A DNA stretch of 64,000 nt from Ephemerocybe angulata (Eukaryota > Basidiomycota > Agaricomycetes > Agaricales > Psathyrellaceae): assembly GCA_013368325.1 (NCBI GenBank), contig JAACJK010000058.1, forward strand, positions 868,001 through 932,000, read 5' to 3'. Shown here in pieces: positions 12,150 through 22,763 of the stretch. The position numbers were made by a program, and so were the translations under genes. The notes beneath the pieces are model-generated. The model was not told the DNA's origin, did no database searches, and saw only the letters and a list, made by a program, of their open reading frames with translations. Numbering within the stretch: position 1 is the stretch's first letter; each line of letters begins with the position of its first letter.

Positions 12150-12410
12150 GGATAGTTGTGCTCCATGTGTCCCCCCCGTACATTGAGCCTGACGAGCGCC
12201 AATAAGGGAAGTCGGAACGGCGGAGTCAATTTGGCGGAGTCGCAAATTCCCACGCCCCTAAGTGCTAACGCAGCGACCCCATCTTGCTCACGACCATGAT
12301 GTTGGCAAACCGCCGCGCCAAACCTCTTCAAGCCTCTTCACCACTGCGCCATGTGTATCCTTGGCAAGAGCCAACCACGCTCGAGACCTCGCGAGCCGGG
12401 GCTCGGAATC
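12150..12410 (+). repeat. Shared 5' flank of gene C, copy 1
   Basis: This stretch recurs with about 80% apparent identity at about 15900-16080, ahead of the C2 relic. Shared strings include GAAGTCGGA.CGGCGGAGT, CCCACGCCCCTAAG, ATCTTGCTCACGACCATG, TTGGCAAACCGC and CCAAACCTCTTCA. It marks the left part of the duplicated C/B unit and probably holds the C promoter. Confidence 0.6.
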
Positions 12411-12649
12411 CATGATCATCACCTTTATTGCCGTGCCAACCCCGGCGCCTTTTGCGAGCTGGCATAGGCAATGGAGCAGACGACGACGACGCCGGCATTG
12501 TCTTTTCTCTCCCTCTTTTCTTCTCGTACTCACCACCCTTGGGACCGGCTGCCCGTCTTCTCTTTCGTATCGCCTTTGCTTGCTTGTCTCTCTCGTTCAT
12601 TCTTCGCCTTACATTCTCTCTTTTCAACCCGTTCGTCCCGTTTACCGAA

Positions 12650-13514
12650 ATGCTTTTCTCATTCTCCGCCCTTGCCGTCGCTCTCAGTGCGCTCAGTCTT
12701 GGAGCACTAGCAGGTAAGCATTCAAACCGGTTTCCTCAAGACAAACACGTATCTCATACTCTTCGCGTTTTAGCACCTCACGAGGAAATCGCGAAGCGTC
12801 AGACGACCGCCTGTTTCCTGAAAGGAACCACAGCCCTCCCAGCCGAGGTCGCGGACGGTGTCGCTGCACTCGCCAAGGCGGTGACGTGCTCAGCTGGAAA
12901 CTCGGTCACCGGAGTGCCGGCAGTCTCTTCAGGCGGAATCGCGTTCAGCTCGATTGACTTCCAGAAGAGCACAAAGAGTCCTCTCGGATTCGCCTTGTAC
13001 GTCACAACCAATCTGGCTCGAGCTGTGATGGTATATGACTGACTGACCTATCATATGCCTATAGGGAGACGTTCAAGACCCCTACAAACCCGTCAACAGC
13101 CAACCTTGCGACACTGCAGGACCAGCTGAACGACTACCTCGCCGTCGAGGCGGGTATTAGGGTGCGTCATCATCTCTCATACGAGCGTATCAGGCATCCC
13201 TGATGAGTCTTCTCTCCTTGTTCAGAGTCTTAGCAGCACGAATTCGGCGCTGCTCACCTCCGTGAAGTCCGTCAAATTCTTCATCCAGTACCAGATGGCG
13301 CGTGTACGCACCGCACAAGGCGAAAAGCTTGGCGCTGCGGACACCGTTGAGCACCAGCTTGGAAAGGTTACCAAGGTATGTACACATACATAACCGCCGT
13401 TCTTCATCCGGAGACTACAAACTGACCTTCCGCCGTCTTGAACCCTAGAACGCAATCAAGGCGACGGCAGCGGAGATCGCGCAGGTCAACGCGCTCGCGA
13501 AGCAGCTCAAGTAG
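12650..13514 (+). CDS. Small secreted protein, family C copy 1 (intact)
   Basis: Exons 12650-12713, 12774-12996, 13065-13161, 13226-13375 and 13449-13514 join to 199 residues. The start follows CCGAA and opens a signal peptide (MLFSFSALAVALSALSLGAL) ending near a KR pro-site (EEIAKRQTT). Only two cysteines remain in the mature part (ACFLKG, VTCSAG), which could form one disulfide. The rest is predicted mostly alpha-helical (LATLQDQLNDYLAVEAG; AIKATAAEIAQVNALAKQLK). The size and helical character recall hydrophobic-surface-binding or other small secreted fungal proteins, but I do not recognise the family. Two broken copies lie downstream (16100-16436, 25150-25592), so it belongs to an amplifying unit with gene B. 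Confidence 0.75.
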
Positions 13515-14169
13515 ACTCTGGGCTCGGGAGGCGAAGCCGATTTATTCAGGCAAACACTCCATGGTATACCTTCCATTCCTGTACCATTGCGCGACACGTA
13601 TATCTTTCAATTAAGAGAAGATTTGGGGTGGTGAACACTTTCTCCTGAGTCTGGGGTGTGTACGGTCTATCGGCGGTGAATGGGTCACCCCAGTTTGCCG
13701 TAGTGTTCCTTATCCCTCCCAAATCTTATCTGCGGGGGGCTCCTGAATCCGGATTCCTCGACTTCAGGAGCACATTTTCTGAACCCTTTCGGCATAACAA
13801 ACTCATCACATATTTCAAGTTCCGAGCCACCTGTCGCTCTTGGCACCAGGTACGGCTCAGACTATCCATGACGACACCTGTGCCGCATCATGATTAAGAA
13901 AGCGTTGGATAACGGGTGACATGTGACATGCGAGCTACAGAAAGCGACAGGAAAGCGAAGTACGAGAGAGCTATTGAAATGACTTGGAAATGCGATGTTG
14001 GTAGTGAGTTGGTTGTGAGTGAATGAAACCGAAGTAAAGGAGGACCAAATCTGGTTCGCGTACGGGTCGTGAATCGTGATTTGAGAAGAAACCGGATGCC
14101 AGCGTAAATGTCTGGGAAAGTGAAGTGAACCCGAAAACGCGATAGTTGCCCGATGGTTCAAGAGGGACT

Positions 14170-14701
14170 CTAGCAGTCAGGCTCATCCAAAACATAATAC
14201 CAACCAGGGGGTGTATAGATACCAAGGGCGTCTTGCATCGCTTTGATACGGTCCTTGTCGCCCGCCTTCCTCATCTCGGCCTCGCTCCGATTGCCACATA
14301 TCACGAGGGCGAGGGTTTGCCATATCTGCTTCTCCACAGGGACTATAACCCACGCAAGCTCAGGGCGCGAATTCGGTGGAACGAATCGATCGATGTTCCG
14401 CATGAAGTCGCAAATCTTTTCGCTGGCCGATAGGTGTCGCAAGGCGGGATAGTGCGCTTCCATGAAGCGCAGGATTTGTTCGATGTGCAAAGGGATTGAG
14501 AAGACCTTTGGTAAAGACTTCTTTCCCGTAGTTGGGTGGATGCTCCCTGCGACCAGTGGCCGGTACTGGGCTGTCTTCTTTACAGTCATAGGAATTTTAT
14601 CGATGTCGGGGACCATGAGTACGTCTTCCCTCCAGAGATCGCTTGGCCTGTATATGTTAGGGTAACGAATATACATACAGCTTTTGAAATAGCACATACA
14701 T
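14170..14701 (-). CDS. Unknown protein, family B copy 1; start codon split by intron
   Basis: The main exon 14170-14647 plus AT at 14700-14701 give 159 residues beginning MPSDLWREDVLMVPDIDKIP. An intron (donor GTATGT, acceptor ATATACAG) separates AT from the G of the start codon. The conserved core is shared by all four copies: PTTGKKSLPKVF.IPLH, HYP, PELAWVIVP, IWQTLALVICGNRS, and a PPGWYYV C-terminus. There is no signal peptide, TM segment or recognisable domain; the alternating hydrophobic strands suggest a compact globular fold. It is convergent with C1. If the intron is in fact 5' UTR only, the next in-frame Met (14616) would give 148 residues. Confidence 0.7.
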
Positions 14702-15315
14702 TGCGGAGGTGACCAATATGAGGTGGCAGGCAGAACAGGAGTGATATCCAGAGGCAAGGGTATTAAGAGAACGTAAGAAAACGAGGACTCGGAATTGTTC
14801 TGGTCAGCTTTCGGCTCCCACTTGGCTCCCACGGTTCAACTAGACAGAACTAGACACCTGTGAGCCAAAACTGGTTCGGGCGCTTAGCGATTTCAAGTAA
14901 GCCCCGCACCTGCCCTGACACAGAAAGCTCCGCAGCTTCAGAACCATTGAAGGGAGCGAAGATTGAGCCTACTGGCGCCCGTAGAGCAATCTTTATTATA
15001 AAGTTGGTTCCCAGTCAGCTCTGGACGATTTGAGCAAGATATCGATGCCAAAAAGGCGGGTAAGATTCGTGGGTGGAATGCGACAACATGCGAGAGGTAT
15101 GTAAGATATAGAAAGCGAGAGAGGCTACAAAAAGCGATGGGATAGCGAATTAATAACAGCGACATGCCAAAACGACATGAGATATGGGTATACGAGTGAT
15201 GAAACGTTGAAAGTCATTGTTGAAAATAGGGATACGAATCATGGAACAGGCCTCTACTTGAAATGGGGAAGTTAGCGACACGGAATAGATACAGTTACTG
15301 AAGAACTCACAAGCC

Positions 15316-15839
15316 TCAATAGGGATCATCCGCGACGAAGTACCAGCCGGGGGGCGTCTCGATGTCGAGAGTCCTCTGTATATCCCGGATGGTCTTCGCG
15401 TCGTCTGCCTTCTTCATCTCCCCCTTCGTCCGGTTGCCACATATGACGATCCCAAGTGTGTGCCAAATTTTACCTTCAATGGGAACAAGAACCCAAGCCA
15501 TCTCTGGATCCCACTCATCGGGGAGATAGTTCTGGACCGTATTCATGAACTTCCCCAGCTTTTCACTTCCGGCCGCGCGGTACATCTCGGGAAAGTAATG
15601 GTCGACGAAGCGCATCATTTGTTCTGTGTGTAGAGGAATCGTAAAGGCTTTTGGTAACATCTTTTTCTTCGTGACTGGGTGGACGGTCCCAAGAACCGGA
15701 GGCTTGGTTCGTGCAGACAAACTCAGTGTTGTTGGTATTTCATCGAGATTGGGCAAGGTTGTCATGCCTTGCCTGGAGCGAGGAGGCCCGTTTCTGGTAA
15801 GTCATAGAAGAGTTGAGAGAATGTGAGTGAAGCGTACAT
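15316..15839 (-). CDS. Unknown protein, family B copy 2; start codon split by intron
   Basis: The main exon 15316-15772 joins AT at 15838-15839 across a 65 base intron (donor GTACGC, acceptor GCTCCAG). This gives ATG and 152 residues starting MQGMTTLPNLDEIPTT. An internal Met three codons later could also serve. The core motifs are kept: HPVTKKKMLPKAFTIPLH, HYFPEM, PEMAWVLVPI, IWHTLGIVICGNRT and a PPGWYFV end. It lies divergently next to the relic C2. Confidence 0.65.
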
Positions 15840-15899
15840 TCTTATATCAGGAGTAGAGGTTCGAAGGATCCAGTAGTGGGTAGCTAAGAGAACGGTGAC

Positions 15900-16760
15900 A
15901 AGCGTCAAGTGAAGTCGGAGCGGCGGAGTAAATTCATCCTGTCCCACGCCCCTAAGCCCTGGCGCAGTGACCGCATCTTGCTCACGACCATGTTGGCAAA
16001 CCGCAGCGCCAAACCTCTTCACCACCTGCGTCTTGTGTACCCTCATGGCCATGGAATAGCCAACCACGCTCAGAAGCCATGACCACGGAAGCTAGCCTCG
16101 GCGCTTTTTGCGAGTCAGGCTGCGTTATTATCTCCCATCCGAGTGTCCCGAACATCCCTGATGCTTTCTCCTTGTTCAGAGTCCTAGGAGCATGAACTCG
16201 GCGCTCATCCAGTACTAGATTGCGCGTGTACGCGAACGCGGCGCGAAGCTTGGAATCGCGGACACGGTCGAGGACCGGCTCGGAAAGGTTACCAAGGCAC
16301 GCGCACATACCACCTTTCCTTATCTGTACACTTTAGACTGACCTTTCATCCTTTTGAATCTAGAACGCAATCAAGGCGACGGCAGCGGAGGTCGCACAAG
16401 TCAACGCGCTCGCGAAGTAGCTTAAGTGAATTCTAGTTGGGAGGCGAACCGATTTATTCAGGAAAAGACCGCATGGTATATCCCCCGTTCAAGCTACACG
16501 CATAGCTTTCAACAGAGGCAAGATTTGGGGTGGCGAACGCTTTCGCCTGTGTCTCATGCGTACGATCTATCGGCTCTGAATGGGTCTTCCCGGTGGCGAA
16601 CGCTTTCGCCTGTGTCTCATGCGTACGATCTATCGGCTCTGAATGGGTCTTCCCGGTTCGTCGTGTCGTTCCTTATCCCTCCCCGATCTTCATCTGCGAG
16701 GCCCCTGAATCCGGATCCCTCGACTTCAAGAGCACATCTTATGAAGGGTCTCCGGTCTCT
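15900..16760 (+). pseudogene. Broken family C copy 2 with its flanks
   Basis: About 15900-16080 matches the C1 5' flank, then only the last two exons are recognisable. One block near 16165-16295 corresponds to the exon containing SLSSTNSALLTSVK, now with ACTAG and other stops. The final exon (16363-16427) corresponds to NAIKATAAEVAQVNALAK, followed by a premature TAG where C1 has CAG. The first three exons, with the signal peptide, are gone. The 3' flank still matches that of C1 (for example GAATCCGGATCCCTCGACTTC). Confidence 0.75.
16531..16656 (+). repeat. Exact 63 base tandem duplication
   Basis: Positions 16531-16593 are repeated at 16594-16656 with no visible difference (each begins TGGCGAACGCTTTCGCC). 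The unit lies in the 3' flank of the C2 relic; the equivalent flanks of C1 and C3 have one copy. Being identical, it is recent. Confidence 0.9.
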
Positions 16761-16888
16761 GACGATACTTCTGCCATGTGCTCAATGTTCCTTATCGCTT
16801 CGTCGTCAGACCTGAGGTGGCAGTTGAGCGTCGCCATTCTCAATCCGGAGAACAATGAGACACTGGAAGCCGCCTATTTTGGGTCGTT

Positions 16889-17038
16889 GATTGTTCTCTC
16901 GGGAGTTGAAGCATGAGACGAACCGAGCAGGTCGTCTATGTGCTGACAAAGCGGGAGAGAGGCGAACCCTTCTTGCCTCTCTCCACGCCGCGAAATCTGC
17001 ATCAACCGCAGTATTTCGCTCACTCTGCTTTTCTTTTC
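16889..17038 (+). repeat. Ngaro split direct repeat A1
   Basis: A 150 base left terminal repeat beginning GATTGTTCTCTCGGGAGTTG, identical by eye to A2 at 22150-22299. Downstream the sequences diverge at once (TACTCTACAC versus CCCGCCCACC). Confidence 0.9.
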
Positions 17039-17068
17039 TACTCTACACTAGTGAAAATTTTTTTCAAC

Positions 17069-18614
17069 ATGCCTCGTATTACTGTCGACCCGAATACCGA
17101 AATTTGTCCGGATTACACCACCGAGGCGTTCGCCGGTGCCCGTGCAGCTCTTACCGCCGGCGGCGTTGCGGCCGCTGAAGCTGCGACCGTCCTGAAAACC
17201 ATATGGACCCAAGGGAATGATGCTGCGAAGATCGCCTGGCAGCTCCAGGTGGAAGAGGACGCGGCTGCAGACGCGGAGAGGCAGCGCGTGGCTGCCGAGG
17301 AACAGAGAGAGATCGACGTGATGAAACACGAGGAGGAGAAGAAGCGTAAAGCTAAGTTCTTGCCTATTATGGTGGGCGTGGCTGGACCCACTACTACTCC
17401 GCTCGTGTTAGCTCCCGCGGTTGTCAAGAAATTCGAACGCGGGGAATACGTCCATCTGCACCACCTCACCACCGCCGCCCTCGAGCGTGTCAGCAAGGAT
17501 CCCGGTTCCCTCTTGGATTCGTCGCTCCAGCAAGTCAAGACTCCGAATGGCGTCGCATGGGCAACACAGGCGGATATCGACTCGGCGCGGGGTGTGGTGG
17601 ACGACCATGACCTCGCTTGGGGAGATTGGCTGATGGCGACGCAGCGCTTCAATCGCGCAACGGAGACGGCCAACTGGCCTCGCGAATGGCGCATGATGTT
17701 CATGCTGTTCTGGGCGAACATCACCCAGCATGAACTGGCCCTATCACCCGACAGCCTGGACCGGAAGGCGCTGCTGCTGTTCGCGTCGGAGCGGCGCAAG
17801 CTCTGGCACAGCAACCTGAACACGACGGGCGCATTCGACATCTCGATCCTGGACGAGGTTCTCATTCGGAAGGCTCAGGATCGAGTGTACAGGATCCACA
17901 GGGCAGAGGTGGACAGGGTCCTGGATACTCAGGTGCGTGCTTCGTCGTTATGATCACCTCACGGCGCTAATTTATATCTCTAATCCCTTCCCTATCCTTC
18001 CTACCACCCGACGCCTCTCCTCAAACCCCGGATGCTGATCTGTGCTGTGCTGTTCTGTGCTGTTTCTGTTCGCTGTCGGTTTCGGTGCTGTTCTGTTCGG
18101 TCGCGGTTCGGTTCTGCAACGTTCGGTTTTCGACACGTCGGTACGCAACCAATAGCGCGCGGTCGCGGCCTCCACCCACGCCAACCACAACAATTCCGGC
18201 AGCAACAGGTCTCGTGAGGCTCGGTCGTCCCGCCAGCGCACACGGTCGCCCCCACCTCGCCCTCAGCAACCCAGACAGCGCTCAGCCTCGCCGGCGGCGC
18301 GGTACCCGAAGGACCAGCATTTTCGGGGAGCAAGTGGACCGACCCGCCCTCCTTGCTTCGTCTGTTTGGGTCGCCACGACCACGAAGTGGGCGTCTGCCG
18401 CGCCACCTCGCTCTGGGATGGAAGACTCCCCGCAGCGTCCCACCGAGTGGGCAAGACACTCAGGCTCCTCGACGGGGACCAGCGGCTCTGCTTCGATTGG
18501 CAGAAGGGCCTTGGCGCCTGTCGCAGCCGCTCCCACGACAGCAACCATCTCTGCTCGGGATGTGGCTCCTCCTCTCACGGCGCTCAGGACTGCCCTCGAA
18601 CGGAGAAGATCTGA
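17069..18614 (+). CDS. gag: Gag-like protein of the Ngaro element (spliced)
   Basis: Two exons, 17069-17932 and 18156-18614, give 440 residues starting MPRITVDPNTEICPDY. The N-terminal exon is alpha-helical with a coiled-coil-like charged stretch (EEDAAADAERQRVAAEEQRE). The intron runs from GTGCGTGC to CAACCAATAG; without splicing the frame stops at 17953. The second exon carries an SR/P-rich linker, then PPCFVC...H...C and a CCHC knuckle, HLCSGCGSSSHGAQDC, near the C-terminus, typical of nucleic-acid-binding Gag. The splice is inferred: it is the only joint that attaches the zinc knuckle to the N-terminal part. The end overlaps the RT frame. Confidence 0.65.
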
Positions 18615-20589
18615 GCCATGCACGCCGTACCACTGGCGTGCGTGGGAGCGCGAGCTCGCCAGTGCTGGACTGCTGGGTAGGCACGGGGCGGTCGTTGAGG
18701 GTATCAGGCATGGTTTCATTCTCGGTTTCCCCGTTATCTCCGTCATTCAAAGTCCACCCAACCGCCCCTCTGTTGACGAGTTCGCTTCCGAGTTCGACGC
18801 TATCGTTGGCGTCGAGCTTGAAAAAGGCCGGTACATTGGCCCTATGTCTGTGGCAGACGCTCTGGCCCTTATCGGTCCCTTCCAGACGTCGCCCTTCTCC
18901 ATCATACCAAAACCTGGAAGACCAGGAAAATTCCGCCCCATCCAGAACTTCTCATTCCCCCTCAAGATCTCTCGTCCCTTCCCCTCTCCCTCCGTCAATT
19001 CCTTCATCGACTCTTCCCAGTTTCCATGCACGTGGGGTACGTTCACTGTCCTTTTCCTACTCATCTCCCAGCTTCCTCCTGGCTCTCAAATCGCCATTCG
19101 GGATGTTGCTGAAGCCTTCCGTACCGTTCCCCTACACCCGTCTCAGTGGGCGGCTGCGGCGGTTCGGTTGCGCGATGGGAGGATTGCCCTCGACACTGCG
19201 GCCGCTTTCGGGACAGTTTCGTCTGGAGGAGTTCACGGCCAGCTCGACGATGCGGCGTGCGACATCGTGCGCGCGCGGGGTATGGGGCCGGTCGGGAAGT
19301 GGGTCGATGACCACTTCTTTCTCCGGATACTTCGCCGCTATCTGGAGGAGTATAACGCGTTGCGTGCAGGTTGGGCTAGGAACGCTCGGGAGCGGGGTTG
19401 TATTCATGAGCGCGGGCGTTTGTGGTGGGATGCTGGTCAGGTTTCGGGAGGCGGGACTCATGAGATGCACGAGGATTGTGCGTTTCCTCTGCAGGACCTC
19501 TCGGGCTCCTCCTCTCGTTCAGCGGAGGATGCGAAGTTCACGTATGCATTCAGTGATATCGACGACCTTTCGACGGACCTCGGTTTTGTGTGGGAGCGCT
19601 CGAAGGACAGGCCTTTCAGCTCGGCAGCGGAGTATACTGGGATGTGGTGGGATCTCGACGCTCGGACGGTCTCCCTTACCCCTGCGAAACGCGAGAAATA
19701 TCGTGCTGCGATCGCGGACTGGCGGTCTTCCAAGACTCACACCCTGGAGGATGTCCAGCGGTTGTACGGTAAGCTCCTTCACACCTGCCTGGTTATCACC
19801 GAAGGACGAGCGTACCTCACCGGACTGGAGACCATGCTCGGCCTCGCCAGTGCGAGTCCACATGCTGCTCGCCACGCACCTCGGACAGTCGCTGCAGACC
19901 TCGACTGGTGGGACAGCTGCCTCGCCACCGGGTCCCTCTCGCGCCCCATTCCCCCTCCTTTCACTGTCCACGACGTCGCCGCTTACTCTGACGCAAGCTC
20001 TGGCATTGGAATCGGGATCACCATCGGCGACCGCTGGCGTGCCTGGAGGCTCATCCCAGGGTGGCAGACTTTGGACGGCCAGCGGGACATTGGATGGGCT
20101 GAGGCGGTCGGTTTTGAGCTCCTCGTTGCTGCCACGTGCGCCGCCTATCCCGATTACCAGCACCTCCGGCTCTACGGTGACAATGCAGGAGTTGTTGGAG
20201 GATGGAAGAACGGACGCAGTCGGAACTCTGCGGTCAATGGGGTGTTTCGGCGTATCCACGACTTTATCAGAGGTGCTGGGCGCATCGACTGCATCCACCC
20301 GGCCTACGTGCGGAGCGCTGATAACCCTGCCGACGCGCCCTCCAGAGGCATCTACCCTCCCCAGTCACTTCTCCTCCCTCCCGTTCCGCTCGACGCCTCC
20401 CTCTCTCGCTTCATTGTTGACGCCTCCCTCCCCTACACGCCCATTGAACTTCGGTTGTTCCGGGAGGGACGCTATCCGGCTGCAGCTGCCAAGCCCATCC
20501 GTGATTTCTGTCACAGCGCAGCGGATGGCATCGAGGACGGTACTGCCCATGAGCGAGACGCCATGGGGCTTGCACTCGAGGAACACTAG
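18085..20589 (+). CDS. Reverse transcriptase-RNase H of the Ngaro element
   Basis: The open frame spans 834 codons, but the part before about 18615 overlaps gag exon 2 and is probably not translated independently. Recognisable RT sequence starts near ERELASAGLLGRHGAVVEG. RT motifs seen: GRPGKFRPIQNFSFPL, IAIRDVAEAFRTVPLHP, and a catalytic box GKWVDDHFF (V-DD in place of the usual Y-DD, common in DIRS-like RTs) near codon 406. The RNase H part has YSDASSGIGIG (codon ~635), a Glu in WAEAVGFEL, YGDNAGVVGGW, and an N-ADAPSRG-type end (RSADNPADAPSRG). The role is cDNA synthesis by the element. Expression is probably by reinitiation or frameshift after gag. Confidence 0.85.
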   Translation: MLFCSVAVRFCNVRFSTRRYATNSARSRPPPTPTTTIPAATGLVRLGRPASAHGRPHLALSNPDSAQPRRRRGTRRTSIFGEQVDRPALLASSVWVATTTKWASAAPPRSGMEDSPQRPTEWARHSGSSTGTSGSASIGRRALAPVAAAPTTATISARDVAPPLTALRTALERRRSEPCTPYHWRAWERELASAGLLGRHGAVVEGIRHGFILGFPVISVIQSPPNRPSVDEFASEFDAIVGVELEKGRYIGPMSVADALALIGPFQTSPFSIIPKPGRPGKFRPIQNFSFPLKISRPFPSPSVNSFIDSSQFPCTWGTFTVLFLLISQLPPGSQIAIRDVAEAFRTVPLHPSQWAAAAVRLRDGRIALDTAAAFGTVSSGGVHGQLDDAACDIVRARGMGPVGKWVDDHFFLRILRRYLEEYNALRAGWARNARERGCIHERGRLWWDAGQVSGGGTHEMHEDCAFPLQDLSGSSSRSAEDAKFTYAFSDIDDLSTDLGFVWERSKDRPFSSAAEYTGMWWDLDARTVSLTPAKREKYRAAIADWRSSKTHTLEDVQRLYGKLLHTCLVITEGRAYLTGLETMLGLASASPHAARHAPRTVAADLDWWDSCLATGSLSRPIPPPFTVHDVAAYSDASSGIGIGITIGDRWRAWRLIPGWQTLDGQRDIGWAEAVGFELLVAATCAAYPDYQHLRLYGDNAGVVGGWKNGRSRNSAVNGVFRRIHDFIRGAGRIDCIHPAYVRSADNPADAPSRGIYPPQSLLLPPVPLDASLSRFIVDASLPYTPIELRLFREGRYPAAAAKPIRDFCHSAADGIEDGTAHERDAMGLALEEH

Positions 20590-21851
20590 ACCTTTCACGC
20601 TGGCTGCTGCTGCTCCGTTGCCTGGGCCCTCGACCTCGGTGCCTAAGGCATACGACTCGATGTTGACACCGGCGGTTTCTCCACTGCGTCCGCACTGCCT
20701 GTCAGAGGAGCGCCTTTTGCTGTGGCGTCCGTTTCGGTATGCCGCGCTGTTCTGTGTTTATGCCCGTGGCTGCATGCTAACTGTTTCCGGTATCTAGCTC
20801 CGTGCCTCAGGACGATGGCTCTGCTGCAGAGCAGGTCCGGCGCATCCACGGCGTGCTGTCTCACGCATGGGCTCCCTCGACTCAGAGTACCTACGGCGCG
20901 GGTCTGCTTGCATTCCACCTTTTTTGTGATAGGAAGGAGCCACCGGTACCGGAGTCGTTGCGCGGGCCTGCGAGTGAGGCCCTTCTTTTGGAGTTCATCT
21001 CGGTGTGTGCGGGCTCCTACTCGGGCTCGACGCTGAAGAACTACTACTTCGGTATCAAGGCCTGGCATACTCTTCACGGCTTGGCGTGGTCCGCCGACGA
21101 GACTAGGATGTCGGCTGCTCTCACTGCAGGTGCCCGCCTGGCTCCACCAAAGTCGAAGAAGCCGAAGCGTGCGCCGTACACCCCTGCCATTATATCCACA
21201 ATCCGCCAGCACCTCAATCTGTCGACCTCGCTGGACGCGGCTGTTTTCGCCTGCCTCACCACCACCTTTTGGTCCGTCGCTCGGTTGGGCGAGTTCACGG
21301 TTCCCAGCCTCACCAAGTGGAAGCAGCTGGGGTCGGCTCGGTACGTGTGCCGGGCTGCTATGTCCACCGATCCGGCTTCCGGCAGACTTGGACTCCCTGT
21401 GACGTCCTTCAAGCTCCCGTGGTCGAAGACGTGTGCAACAGGCGAAACGGTTCAGTGGTCCCCGCAGGAGGGGGATGCGGATCCGGCCTGGGCTATGGCA
21501 AATCATCTGTCGGTGAACGCTCCGGGCCCGCAGCATCACCTTTTTTCCTGGGTCCATCCCAAGAAGGGCTTCCGCCCGCTTTCGCGCAAAGCTTTCGACG
21601 ACCGCATCGCTGAGGTCTGCAAGGCTGCAGAGATTGAGCTCCTGAAGGGTCACGGGCTGCGCGTTGGAGGCGTGTTGGAGTACCTCCTCCGGGGCGTGCC
21701 CTTCGACGTGGTCAAGAACATCGGGCGCTGGGCCAGCGATGCCTTCACGCTGTACCTGCGCCAGCATGCGAACATCTTGGCGCCGTATATTCAGGCTTCG
21801 CCAATTCTGGAGCCGTTTCTGCGGATTACCATGCCGTCCCGTGTTCGTTAG
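20549..21851 (+). CDS. Tyrosine recombinase of the Ngaro element
   Basis: Exons 20549-20736 and 20798-21851 give 413 residues. The ATG (MSETPWGLHSRN) lies inside the end of the RT gene, overlapping 41 bases in another frame. The 61 base intron has donor CG^GTATGC and acceptor TATCTAG. The catalytic residues of the family are visible: Arg in SVARLGEFT, H-x-x-R in GHGLRVGGVLEYLL, Trp/His-position in IGRWASDAF, and the nucleophile Tyr in TLYLRQH. It would integrate the circular cDNA, which fits the lack of target duplication. The core-binding N-domain (TYGAGLLAFHLFCDR) is also present. If the splice is wrong, a GTG at 20802 starts 349 residues. Confidence 0.85.
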
Positions 21852-21928
21852 GTGCGTCGTGCTGCTCCTGTTGGTTAGCGGGATGTCTTACTTCGTTCTA
21901 CGCGTCGCTGCTCTCCTATGCACCCGGG

Positions 21929-22152
21929 TGTGCCACTCAGGTTCTGGACATCTCGCAGACTCAGTCAAGAGTTTCGAGTCGCAATCCCTCCGGGATTTGC
22001 ACCCAAAAATCGTCGGATACACTTGGTATCCACCGAACTTCTGTATTGAGCCTGATCGTCTGTTGCTGTATGTTATCTTAGGTAGCCTATACATGTTCAT
22101 GCTGATTCGGTTTACCCACATGGCTCAATCACGCGCATACAGCTACATAGAT
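21929..22152 (+). repeat. Ngaro split direct repeat B1
   Basis: 224 bases from TGTGCCACTCAGGTTCTGG to AGCTACATAGAT, repeated as B2. Its last three bases overlap the start of A2. Confidence 0.9.
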
Positions 22153-22299
22153 TGTTCTCTCGGGAGTTGAAGCATGAGACGAACCGAGCAGGTCGTCTAT
22201 GTGCTGACAAAGCGGGAGAGAGGCGAACCCTTCTTGCCTCTCTCCACGCCGCGAAATCTGCATCAACCGCAGTATTTCGCTCACTCTGCTTTTCTTTTC
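22150..22299 (+). repeat. Ngaro split direct repeat A2
   Basis: Copy of A1 following directly on B1; it ends at TTTTCTTTTC before a 74 base unique stretch. Confidence 0.9.
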
Positions 22300-22373
22300 C
22301 CCGCCCACCATCCCTCTGTCTGTCACTCGACGCTCTTGTCTGTGCCTTGTGCTTCGAGTTGTCCCACCCACCC

Positions 22374-22597
22374 TGTGCCACTCAGGTTCTGGACATCTCG
22401 CAGACTCAGTCAAGAGTTTCGAGTCGCAATCCCTCCGGGATTTGCACCCAAAAATCGTCGGATACACTTGGTATCCACCGAACTTCTGTATTGAGCCTGA
22501 TCGTCTGTTGCTGTATGTTATCTTAGGTAGCCTATACATGTTCATGCTGATTCGGTTTACCCACATGGCTCAATCACGCGCATACAGCTACATAGAT
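22374..22597 (+). repeat. Ngaro split direct repeat B2
   Basis: Copy of B1 forming the right end of the element; host DNA (GCTGGTTCTTTCC) resumes at 22598. Confidence 0.9.
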
Positions 22598-22763
22598 GCT
22601 GGTTCTTTCCTGTGGTTCTTCCTAGGGCAATATCTTGATGGTCCGAGGTTGCGAGATCGAGACAAGTACCTGCTGGTCAGTTCTCGGTGGACATTGAGCG
22701 CAGTGATGCGTACTAGTGGTCGCAGCCGTAGGGCTTCCAGAAACATGCTTGAATTAGGATCGA

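Larger units (their letters stand above)
16889..22597 (+). mobile_element. Ngaro-like tyrosine-recombinase retrotransposon, complete
   Basis: The layout is A1 (16889-17038), internal region, B1 (21929-22152), A2 (22150-22299), then B2 (22374-22597). These are the split direct repeats of Ngaro/PAT-type DIRS elements. A1/A2 and B1/B2 appear identical. The trinucleotide GAT occurs at the left end, at the B1/A2 junction and at the right end, as expected for tyrosine-recombinase integration of a circle without target duplication. Three open, overlapping genes (gag, RT-RNase H, recombinase) are encoded and no methyltransferase domain is seen. It sits between the C2 relic and B3, splitting a C/B unit. 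The intact frames and identical repeats point to a recent, possibly active copy. Confidence 0.9.

Noticed and set aside
18353..20797. 814-codon frame overlapping the RT gene
   Set aside because: No RT, RNase H or other motifs; only its final part, from 20549, is used as the first exon of the recombinase.
22152..22526. 124-codon frame starting in Ngaro repeat A2
   Set aside because: It reads through terminal repeat sequence duplicated from the left end and is not a gene.
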